Shown in pieces: positions 54,791 through 62,414 of a stretch of 64,000 nt of DNA. The position numbers were made by a program, and so were the translations under genes. The first letter of the stretch is position 1, and the number at the start of each line of letters is the position of its first letter. A model generated the notes under the pieces. That model made no database searches. It was not told where the DNA came from and was given only the letters and a program-made list of their open reading frames with translations. The DNA is from Cellvibrio polysaccharolyticus (GTDB lineage: Bacteria; Pseudomonadota; Gammaproteobacteria; Pseudomonadales; Cellvibrionaceae), in contig NZ_PRDL01000001.1 of NCBI RefSeq assembly GCF_015182315.1, positions 1,922,001 to 1,986,000 of the forward strand. Direction: 5' to 3'.

Positions 54791-55176
54791 GAAAAACTCC
54801 GGGGAACAGCAGGGACCAGCCTGATAGAAGATTGCTCGGGTAAAAGGCTGGCGGGACTGGCCGAATAAGTATCTGCCAATTGGTTACAGGCTTCAAGCTC
54901 CAACGAAAATCGTATGGCTTGAGGTTGTTGTTGCCAGTTGTGTATTGCAGCCGGAATCGGGGAATGGATGAATCTGATGCGGGCTGGTTGCTTTTTGAGC
55001 AGGAATGTTGGTTGCCTTTGAATTACCGGTTGCTTCCAGTTTAGCTGCTCAAATGTATCGGGATAGCCGCCCTGAGACAGCGCTCACCCTCCACTATAGC
55101 TTCAACCCCTTGAATTCAGGGGCTGCTATCCCGTAGGCTTGGCGTCTTTGTGCCGTATCTACAGGAATTACTCGGA
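54791..55176. other. gap between the divergent EamA and purU genes
   Basis: 386 bp with no ORF of note. It holds the divergent promoters; no riboswitch or operator was recognised. Confidence 0.35.
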
Positions 55177-56037
55177 ATGTCCGGAGTTAAAGAGATCGTA
55201 CTTACCTTCAGCTGCAAGGACTCGAAAGGTCTGGTTGCGGCTGTTGCTACCTTGTTTGCAACCCTGGGTTTCAACATCAAGGAATCTTCCCAGTTTGAAG
55301 ACGAAAACAGCCAGCGCTTCTTTATGCGCACGGTTTTTGAGTGCCCACCGGGTTATGCGCTGGGGCAGATTCGCCAGTTGTTCAAGCCGCTGGGTGAGCA
55401 GTATCAGATGGATTGGAATATTTTTGATACCCACGACAAGCCGAAAATATTGATTGCTGTCTCCCAGTGGGGACATTGCCTGAACAACCTGCTCAACAGC
55501 TGGCGAAATGGCACGCTACCGGTAGATATTGTCGGGGTGGTTTCCAACCATGAAGTGATGCGCGATCTGGTAGATTGGTACAAGTTGCCGTTTCATTATT
55601 TACCGGTAACCGCTGCTACTAAAAAAGAGCAGGAAGGGCAAATTTTTCAGCTGATTGAAAACTATCAAGCCGATTGCCTGGTACTGGCGCGCTACATGCA
55701 AATTCTGTCGGATGACCTCTGCCGCAAACTGAATGGTCGGGCTATTAATATTCACCATTCCTTTTTGCCCGGTTTCAAAGGCGCCAAGCCCTATCACCAG
55801 GCTTACGATCGTGGCGTGAAACTGATTGGTGCCACCGCGCACTATGTCACGGCAGATCTCGACGAAGGGCCCATTATTGAACAGGCCGTTGAGCGTGTTT
55901 CGCATATCAACTCGCCGGATGATATGGCAGAAATCGGGCGGGATATTGAAGCCGTGGTACTGAACCGCGCGCTGCGTTGGCATGCAGAACACCGTGTGCT
56001 GCTGAACGGTAGTAAAACGGTGGTTTTTTCACGCTAG
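55177..56037 (+). CDS. purU: formyltetrahydrofolate deformylase
   Basis: 286 residues from ATG 55177. An N-terminal ACT domain (VLTFSCKDSKGLVAAVATLF) is followed by a formyltransferase fold with ARYMQILSDDLC, INIHHSFLPGFKGAKPYHQA and GATAHYVTADLDEGPIIEQ. It hydrolyses 10-formyl-THF to formate and THF, balancing one-carbon units. A GTG at 55150 opens the frame further but is less likely. Confidence 0.95.
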   Translation: MSGVKEIVLTFSCKDSKGLVAAVATLFATLGFNIKESSQFEDENSQRFFMRTVFECPPGYALGQIRQLFKPLGEQYQMDWNIFDTHDKPKILIAVSQWGHCLNNLLNSWRNGTLPVDIVGVVSNHEVMRDLVDWYKLPFHYLPVTAATKKEQEGQIFQLIENYQADCLVLARYMQILSDDLCRKLNGRAINIHHSFLPGFKGAKPYHQAYDRGVKLIGATAHYVTADLDEGPIIEQAVERVSHINSPDDMAEIGRDIEAVVLNRALRWHAEHRVLLNGSKTVVFSR

Positions 56038-56055
56038 ATTGTTAAATATTGTTGG

Positions 56056-56090
56056 ATGCCCGGCAAGAGCATCGTGCCGGGCATTTTTTT
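56056..56090 (+). terminator. intrinsic terminator after purU
   Basis: Stem ATGCCCGGCA/TGCCGGGCAT followed by a T tract of seven. Confidence 0.93.
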
Positions 56091-56130
56091 GCAGGTTCCT
56101 GTTTCGTCATTTTTATAAGAAAGGTCTTCC

Positions 56131-56496
56131 ATGGCAAAGCTGATTTTCAGATTGAGTAACGTACCGGAAGATGAGGCTATCGATGTAAGACGATTGCTGG
56201 AAGAAAATAATATTCCCTATTACGAAACCGATGCAGGATTCTGGCGTGTTGGCGTGGACGCCTTATGGCTGTCGGACGACAGTCAATATGAACAGGTTAA
56301 AGCCTTGCTGGAGACGTATCAAAAGTCCCGCACCGCCGAACAGCAGCAACGTTATCAGCAGCAGGTAGCTGACGGCGAAGCCGAAACGTTTGTTGGCCGC
56401 AACGCCAGAAAACCTATCCGTTTTATTTTGCTCGCAATAGCAATTCTCTTTGTGTTGAGTTTCACCTTGTTACCTTTTATGGCTTTTTTGTCGTAA
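56131..56496 (+). CDS. DUF6164-like small membrane protein
   Basis: 121 residues: a soluble N-terminal domain (LIFRLSNVPEDEAIDVRRLL, IPYYETDAGFWRVG, a DUF2007-like fold) and one C-terminal membrane helix (FILLAIAILFVLSFTLLPFMAF). Conserved hypothetical; role unknown. AAGG before the ATG. Confidence 0.75.
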   Translation: MAKLIFRLSNVPEDEAIDVRRLLEENNIPYYETDAGFWRVGVDALWLSDDSQYEQVKALLETYQKSRTAEQQQRYQQQVADGEAETFVGRNARKPIRFILLAIAILFVLSFTLLPFMAFLS

Positions 56497-56727
56497 TTTT
56501 TATTAGCACTATTACCAATAATGGTAACCATGATGAGGGTGACGCCAATTTTTTATGGTGTTATCCGGTGTTATTGATCTCTGCTTTTTCCTTCCCTATA
56601 GTCCATTGAATAATTCCTCAGAGCCAGGCTTGCAGACCTTTCGGCTCTTTCTCTTTGTTGTCTGATTTTTTCAAAAAAATAATGGCCGTTATAGCGGCTT
56701 TTTCTCTGTCTTTCATAACGTAAAAGG

Positions 56728-58005
56728 ATGTTGGTTATGTATACGTGCGTGCGCTGGCCTCGACCCCTGACTCTGCGATTCATCTTCTTAACGCTATTTA
56801 TATTACTGACCACCGCCTGCCATTCTCCCGATGTAGCCATTGAACCTGCGGGAAAAGTGCATGCTTTACAGGCGGTGGCAACCGCAACGCCTTGTAACCT
56901 GCCGGCTGTACCGCCTGCGGCCAGCAGCAGTTTGGCGGCATTTTCCCATTACTCCTGGCAACAATTTACCGCCCTTAATTGGCCTGCTCAGGCGGGAGTG
57001 CGCGGACAGCCCGATTGCAGCAAAAAAATCGGTGATGCCGGTGTTCGAGTGTGGGAAACCTATAAAACGACCGATCAACTGTTTTTACCGGACGCCGCCA
57101 ACCCCGGCCCCTGGTCTGCCGGAGAAATTACCGCGTTTGATTTGAAGTATCGCGCCAAAGCCAATGATGCATTGCCGGTTGAAGAGTCGATTCGGCAAGC
57201 CGTGGGCGGTTGGCTTATCGATCAATACCGCAATCCTACCTATTACTCCATCTCGGTGAACCAGAACAGTTATGACTATGTGGTAAGCCAGGGGTTTTAT
57301 GACCAGAACCGGGTAGCCAATGCAGCGCACATTCGTTTTCCGGACAATGCGCTGGAGGTAAAAGCAGCATGGCGTATTCTGACGCCCTCGGATGATAGCA
57401 GCCGCTATCACACCATGAACGCGATGGTGACCCGCTACGACGACCAGGGCAATCCGTCTGGCAAAGAACAACAAAAAGTGGGGTTGGTGGGGTTTCATAT
57501 TGTTCGCAAGGCTGACAATTTTCCGCAATGGATATGGGCAACCTTTGAACATGTGGATAACACGCCGGACAAGTCCGGGCAGTTTGCCTCTTATTACAAC
57601 CCGCACTGCAGTGGAAACTATTGCACACCCAATCAGTCGCCCGTTGCTAACAAGCAACCTTTTGATGAACCCAATCAGTTAACCCGTGTAACCGCCATTG
57701 ATTCGGAAGTTGCCGCCATTAATCAGCAGTGGCAGCAACAATTTGAAGGCACGCCTTTCGCTTATTACCAACTGGTTTCTCCGCAGTGGCCGGAAGACCC
57801 GCTTGATCCGGGCAATCCGCAAGGCACGCCTACGCCCGGTGTGGTTGCCAATACCGTGATGGAAAGTTACATACAGCCCACCAGTAGCTGTATGGATTGT
57901 CATAGCACCGCGCGGGTGCCGGGTAACCGGGTTAAATCGGATTACAGTTTTATATTTCTGTTTGCCCAACCGGTCAGTAGCAACCCACAGCAAGGAGCGC
58001 AGTAA
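56728..58005 (+). CDS. exported protein with a single CxxCH heme motif
   Basis: 425 residues. The N-terminal segment RFIFLTLFILLTTAC is a signal peptide, possibly a lipoprotein signal (cysteine 28). The rest is soluble and, near the C-terminus, SSCMDCHSTAR holds one CxxCH, a c-type heme attachment motif. WQQFTALNWP and conserved QWIWATFEHVDNTP stretches recur in a family I know only as hypothetical. Its TAA shares one base with the ATG of the next gene (TAATG), so the two are translationally coupled, although one product is exported and the other seems cytoplasmic. Confidence 0.78.
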   Translation: MLVMYTCVRWPRPLTLRFIFLTLFILLTTACHSPDVAIEPAGKVHALQAVATATPCNLPAVPPAASSSLAAFSHYSWQQFTALNWPAQAGVRGQPDCSKKIGDAGVRVWETYKTTDQLFLPDAANPGPWSAGEITAFDLKYRAKANDALPVEESIRQAVGGWLIDQYRNPTYYSISVNQNSYDYVVSQGFYDQNRVANAAHIRFPDNALEVKAAWRILTPSDDSSRYHTMNAMVTRYDDQGNPSGKEQQKVGLVGFHIVRKADNFPQWIWATFEHVDNTPDKSGQFASYYNPHCSGNYCTPNQSPVANKQPFDEPNQLTRVTAIDSEVAAINQQWQQQFEGTPFAYYQLVSPQWPEDPLDPGNPQGTPTPGVVANTVMESYIQPTSSCMDCHSTARVPGNRVKSDYSFIFLFAQPVSSNPQQGAQ

Positions 58006-59765
58006 TGAGTTATCTCAATGGACCACGTATCAATTTCTGGGGCGGTGGCAGCACCAATGTGGATACAGCCAACAACGAGCAATACGATGAAGACCGGCAA
58101 CAACCGATCGTTGATCTGATCAATACCACGGTGACGGAAAGTATGACCGATGAGCAGGTTATTAACTTCCTGCGCTCTCCGGCTACCGCCAACGGGAACC
58201 CTTACTTTGTTAAAGGCGGTTGGAATTTTTACGGTGATCATCAATTTGCTTTTATGAAAAACAACGTTTCTTCTGCCGGTATACCCGGCGCTGTGTCTAC
58301 CGAAGGTTCGTTGATTGACTTGCCGGTGTACCTGTTGGGTAGCCTTGACCCAGTGAGTGGCGATGGCCCTTATGGCGGGCCGGTCATGGTGGATCTTGAT
58401 CCGACCAGCAGTGTTACTACACAGATTTACGCCGGTGGCTTAATGGTGGGCAATCCGGATAAGCCTGCATTATTAATTCAGGGCAGGGCGGTATGCCATT
58501 CACGCATGTTAGGGCTTCGTTACCTGGGTATTAAAGGGCCCTATGCAACGCCGGGTTCCATTTCGGCAAATGGCACTTTTCAATTGGCATTTAACCGGGC
58601 AGATATCGTCAGTTACGATGCTACTAATCCAATTTTACGGCAGATATTGGATAACCCGCGCACGCAAGGGATTATGGTGCGTTTTTCAATGTTTCAATTT
58701 TTTCCTGGCAAAGATACCGCAACACTTCAAAAAAATTACGCAGAAAACCGTAACGATGCCAACCCGTCGCTGGGCAGAATTATTGGCTCTATTGGCGCCT
58801 GGTATGAAGGTGAACTGGCAACCGAGTTAAACGGCCGTCACCTTGAAAACAAGCAGCTGCCCGGTGCACAGGGTGTGGCCAGCTATAACCCCGTCTTGCA
58901 AATGTTAAGTATGGATCTGATCAGTGCCTTGCCCGGCTCTGCTATCCGGCAAAATGGCAGTGATAACACCTTGCCGCCGGAGCCGAACATTGATTACGGC
59001 AATATTCATATTGTTGCCGGTGCTACGCCGGTGGCCAGTGTGGCTTCTTTACCTGACGATTATTATTTATACGGTGGCATTTATGATGTTGCTGTCGGGG
59101 CAGAATCAAGCGGGCTTATACAAAACAACCCGTTAACCCTGACCAGTGATGCCGGCAATTTATTGATTCAGGAACAGCCGGTTCGTATTACCAGTGACCA
59201 ACGCAATGTGTATTGTGATCCGGCTGCCGAAACCATTAGGGTACGGTTGGGTGTGAGATACCTTGGCGGCCCACTAAGGCAGCCCACCATTCTGACTTTA
59301 TCCAACGCCGCACCCGGTAGCCTGCCTGATGGTAACTTTCTTCAATACCCGCCGGTGGTAACGGTGCCTGCGGGTAAAAGTTATGTTGAATTTACGATTC
59401 AGACCAATGCAAGCAAAGACGGTTTTTCGCAGCTGAATATTGCGGCAAACTGTTCAGCTGGAAACTTCATTTCCTTCCGAAAATACCCCTTGCATGATTT
59501 TTCTGCGGTTATTAAAAGTGGCAATATTCCCTGGTCATTGGTCTATCAGGAGTGCCTGCGTTTTTATTATGTCTTGTTTCCGGCAATGTCAAAACGCATT
59601 CCTTTGAACGATGAGGCTACCCTGCAGGCGGTGGGCGGCGAGCTATTAAAGCGTCTGTCAGATGCCTATCGGGACACCACTTTATATATGCCGCTGACCC
59701 GCTCGATGTCACCTGGCAAGGTGGCTTTGCTGCGTGCCTTTATTGAAAAAGATCAGGCCAGTTGA
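58005..59765 (+). CDS. homologue of the N-terminal half of VioB
   Basis: 586 residues, no signal peptide or membrane helix. The start LNGPRINFWGGGSTNVDTANN resembles VioB's opening (PRIHF-G, TANRD). TTQIYAGGLMVG, LGRIIGSIGAWYEGELATELNGR and, near the end, ECLRFYYVLFPAMSK ... LYMPLTRSMSPGKVALLRAF match VioB regions in the same order as I recall them. VioB (chromopyrrolic acid/violacein pathway) continues with a ferritin-like iminophenyl-pyruvate dimer synthase domain; that half is absent here. The function of a free N-terminal half is unknown. Coupled to the CxxCH gene. Confidence 0.65.
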   Translation: MSYLNGPRINFWGGGSTNVDTANNEQYDEDRQQPIVDLINTTVTESMTDEQVINFLRSPATANGNPYFVKGGWNFYGDHQFAFMKNNVSSAGIPGAVSTEGSLIDLPVYLLGSLDPVSGDGPYGGPVMVDLDPTSSVTTQIYAGGLMVGNPDKPALLIQGRAVCHSRMLGLRYLGIKGPYATPGSISANGTFQLAFNRADIVSYDATNPILRQILDNPRTQGIMVRFSMFQFFPGKDTATLQKNYAENRNDANPSLGRIIGSIGAWYEGELATELNGRHLENKQLPGAQGVASYNPVLQMLSMDLISALPGSAIRQNGSDNTLPPEPNIDYGNIHIVAGATPVASVASLPDDYYLYGGIYDVAVGAESSGLIQNNPLTLTSDAGNLLIQEQPVRITSDQRNVYCDPAAETIRVRLGVRYLGGPLRQPTILTLSNAAPGSLPDGNFLQYPPVVTVPAGKSYVEFTIQTNASKDGFSQLNIAANCSAGNFISFRKYPLHDFSAVIKSGNIPWSLVYQECLRFYYVLFPAMSKRIPLNDEATLQAVGGELLKRLSDAYRDTTLYMPLTRSMSPGKVALLRAFIEKDQAS

Positions 59766-59944
59766 CTTTTTAAGGGCAGGGCAGGTTTTTTCATACGGCA
59801 ATTGACAGCGGTGTTATTGGCGGTCAACAATCCTGACCGGTTTGGCTGATGTCAATCTGTTTGCCAATCCTTAATGGAGCCCGGTTTTCATGCGCCAGCG
59901 CGAAAACCGGGGCGTCAGGGGCGTTGTATCAATAAGGAAAAACC

Positions 59945-60754
59945 GTGCAATCTGTTATTCAGGCCAGAGCTTTTTTTGAGACACTTCTACAACAAAAAGA
60001 AATGCCTTTAAGCGAAGTGCTAACATTTTTTAAAAGAAAAAATGGCCGCATTGATGCCGCGTGGGCCGATCAGTTTATCTTGAGAATACATAACGGTGGT
60101 GCGCTGGCCCTGGTTGATGACCAGGGTCAGGCCTCTGCCTATTCCGCTGATGCCTTGAAAACCCCCGAGCGTTACTCGCTGGTTTTGAAAAATGCCGCCG
60201 TGTTGGACGAGGGGCGAGACGGCGGATATCTTGCATTGGGCGTGCCTGATTTTCCTGTTGAGGATCACCCGCCGGAAATTCACTGCACCCTGGAATATCA
60301 TTCGCTGCTGCGTGTAGTTGGCGAGAAGCAGGGCGCCGAGCGACTGGCGGAGCGGGTCAGAGCTTTCAGCCATTTTTTTGCCTGGCAGTTATCTATCAAA
60401 AACTTATCCGTCGCTGCCAGCTTTTTCTCTCGCGAAACGCCTAAAAAATATGATGAACTTGTACTCGCCCAAAAGCTGCAGGAGTTGGAAGCCATCTATG
60501 GTGAATTTTCCTATTTTGATCGGGTAAGTGTTTATACCCTTTATCATGGTAACGGCAGCAATAAGAAACTGTTTCGGGAAATGTCTCTGCCAAAAGGCGT
60601 AAGTCGGGACGCGCGGCGGGGAGAGTCTGAATTTTATCTGGTGGCGATGCACTCTCCCGGCGGCACCATGATCGATGCAGTCAGAATAGCATTGGATATT
60701 ATTGAAGAAGAGGGTGTGCTCAGGATTCTCAATATTGAGTGGTATGTGGAATAG
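59945..60754 (+). CDS. hypothetical protein downstream of the VioB-N-like gene
   Basis: 269 residues, GTG start with AAGGAAAA upstream. No signal peptide, no membrane helix, no motif I recognise; mixed alpha/beta composition with a pair of segments LVLKNAAVLDEGRDGGYLALGVPDF and DRVSVYTLYHGNGSNKK. It is 179 bp downstream of the VioB-N-like gene on the same strand and may belong to the same unit. Confidence 0.7.
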   Translation: MQSVIQARAFFETLLQQKEMPLSEVLTFFKRKNGRIDAAWADQFILRIHNGGALALVDDQGQASAYSADALKTPERYSLVLKNAAVLDEGRDGGYLALGVPDFPVEDHPPEIHCTLEYHSLLRVVGEKQGAERLAERVRAFSHFFAWQLSIKNLSVAASFFSRETPKKYDELVLAQKLQELEAIYGEFSYFDRVSVYTLYHGNGSNKKLFREMSLPKGVSRDARRGESEFYLVAMHSPGGTMIDAVRIALDIIEEEGVLRILNIEWYVE

Positions 60755-60771
60755 TTTTCAATAGTTACAAT

Positions 60772-60798
60772 AAAAAAGGGCATAAAATTTTTATGCCC
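60772..60798 (-). terminator. intrinsic terminator of the GH5 gene
   Basis: Stem GGGCATAAAA/TTTTATGCCC; on the minus strand it is followed by TTTTTTATT, 32 nt after the GH5 stop. Confidence 0.85.
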
Positions 60799-60830
60799 TG
60801 TAAAGAATAGGTAAATATCTCCCAGGTTTT

Positions 60831-62267
60831 TTATTCGCTAATGAGCTCTTTTACCAGAGTGCCTGATGGCGAAAGATCGCTGGCTGACCAGTTTCCCGTC
60901 GGGCTGGCGCCCGGACGCAAGGCGGCGGTTCCCTCTACTTTGGGTGTGATGCTCCAGTTAACCCAGCTGATACCCCGTGCATTTAAGAAGTTAATCCATT
61001 CCCGGGTTTGTTGTTCGCAAACCTGACCGTCACCGGTCGCGTCGGCAGTTCCCCATTCGGTAGAAAATATCAGTGCGCCTTGGGCTCTCGCCTGGTCAAC
61101 CTTGTCACGCAACCATTGGCCGTGTGTGCAGGCATAAAAGTGCATGGCGTAGCCGACATTGGGGAAGGTGACCGGATTGGCTGCAGCGTCGGTTACATCC
61201 TGACTCCAGGTGGCGGTGCCGACAATAACCAGGCTGTCCGGAGCATGTTGGCGGATAACCGGAATGACATCCTGAGCGTAGGGGCGAATTGCATTATTCC
61301 AATTAACGCCGCCACCGTTTGGCTCGTTGGCAATTTCATAAATAATATTGGGAATATTGCCATAACGGCTGGCGACTTCATCAAAAAATACTTTAGCTTG
61401 TTGCTGGTAAGTTTGTGGATTGCCATCACTGAGAATATGCCAATCTACCAGTACATAAATATCCAGCTCGATAGCCGCCTCAACAATTTCGAACACCTTG
61501 TATTTCACCGAGGGGTTACTGATGTAACCATCGCTGGAGGTGTACATGGCGGCGCGAATCACGTTAATGCCCCAGTCGTCCCTTAACCAGCGAATGCTGT
61601 CGATGTTCATAAATTCACCGTACCACTGCAGCCCGTGTGAACTCATGCCGCGTAATTGAACCGGCTGATTGTGCCGGTTTAGTAATTGGCTGCCGCTGGC
61701 GCGCAGGTGTCCGTGTTCGCTAACAAAGCCGCCCGCTGTTGCCCCGCCGGATGACTGGCTGCTTTGATGGCTGGAGAGGCTGCTGTTTGAACTACTGGAT
61801 GACGAATAAACGGATGACACAGAAACAACACTGGAGCTGTAGCTTGATTGCGATGAAACGCTGCTTTGTTGTGAATTGCTATGGCAAATATTGCCTTCTA
61901 CTGCTGGCTGTTCGGCGGCGCCACCATTTTTATTCACCTGGAATCCGAATTCCACATGCGTGCCTGGCGTGATGTTGCCGTTCCACGCCAAATTACTGGC
62001 TTGGAATGGATTACTGCCGGTGAAATTGGCATTCCAGCCATTGGTCATTTGGTTGTTCTGGTAATGCCAGGAAACATTCCAGCCGTTGATGGTTTGCGCC
62101 GAATTATTGGTAATACGAATATTGGCGGTGTAACCGGTGCTCCATTCGTTGGAAATACTATAGGTGCAGTCGGCAGTTTGTGCGTGCGCAAAAGGTGTGG
62201 CAATTAGCCCTGCAAGCAGCCAAAGCGCGGGCGTAATCAATGCATATCGACGTGCTGAATTTATCAT
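60831..62267 (-). CDS. secreted GH5 endoglucanase with CBM2
   Basis: 478 residues. A signal peptide (ALITPALWLLAGLIATPFAHA, cut near 30) is followed by a family 2 carbohydrate-binding module (~33-128, with the cellulose-facing tryptophans W63, W67, W78 and W95), then a ~45-residue serine linker (133-178) and a GH5 catalytic domain (~182-478). The acid/base glutamate E315 is in IANEPNGGG and the nucleophile E404 in FSTEWGTAD. It hydrolyses internal beta-1,4 bonds of cellulose outside the cell. Both catalytic residues are present. It lies 147 bp downstream of the GH6 gene on the same strand, with a terminator between them. Confidence 0.94.
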   Translation of the reverse strand: MINSARRYALITPALWLLAGLIATPFAHAQTADCTYSISNEWSTGYTANIRITNNSAQTINGWNVSWHYQNNQMTNGWNANFTGSNPFQASNLAWNGNITPGTHVEFGFQVNKNGGAAEQPAVEGNICHSNSQQSSVSSQSSYSSSVVSVSSVYSSSSSSNSSLSSHQSSQSSGGATAGGFVSEHGHLRASGSQLLNRHNQPVQLRGMSSHGLQWYGEFMNIDSIRWLRDDWGINVIRAAMYTSSDGYISNPSVKYKVFEIVEAAIELDIYVLVDWHILSDGNPQTYQQQAKVFFDEVASRYGNIPNIIYEIANEPNGGGVNWNNAIRPYAQDVIPVIRQHAPDSLVIVGTATWSQDVTDAAANPVTFPNVGYAMHFYACTHGQWLRDKVDQARAQGALIFSTEWGTADATGDGQVCEQQTREWINFLNARGISWVNWSITPKVEGTAALRPGASPTGNWSASDLSPSGTLVKELISE

Positions 62268-62333
62268 GTTTTTTCTCCATGGCTCTGTGCGCTTTTGTCA
62301 AAGAGCGAGCCTTCAGTCATGAGTTTTGTGTAA

Positions 62334-62370
62334 CAAAAAAACGGAAACCAGCGGCGAAGTGCCGCTGGTT
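62334..62370 (-). terminator. intrinsic terminator of the GH6 gene
   Basis: On the minus strand AACCAGCGGC/GCCGCTGGTT then TCCGTTTTTTT. It separates the GH6 gene from the GH5 gene, so the two are transcribed independently. Confidence 0.9.
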
Positions 62371-62414
62371 GTTTTCATCCCTGAAGCTGACTTTCCTTGT
62401 ACACGGAAGCCGCG

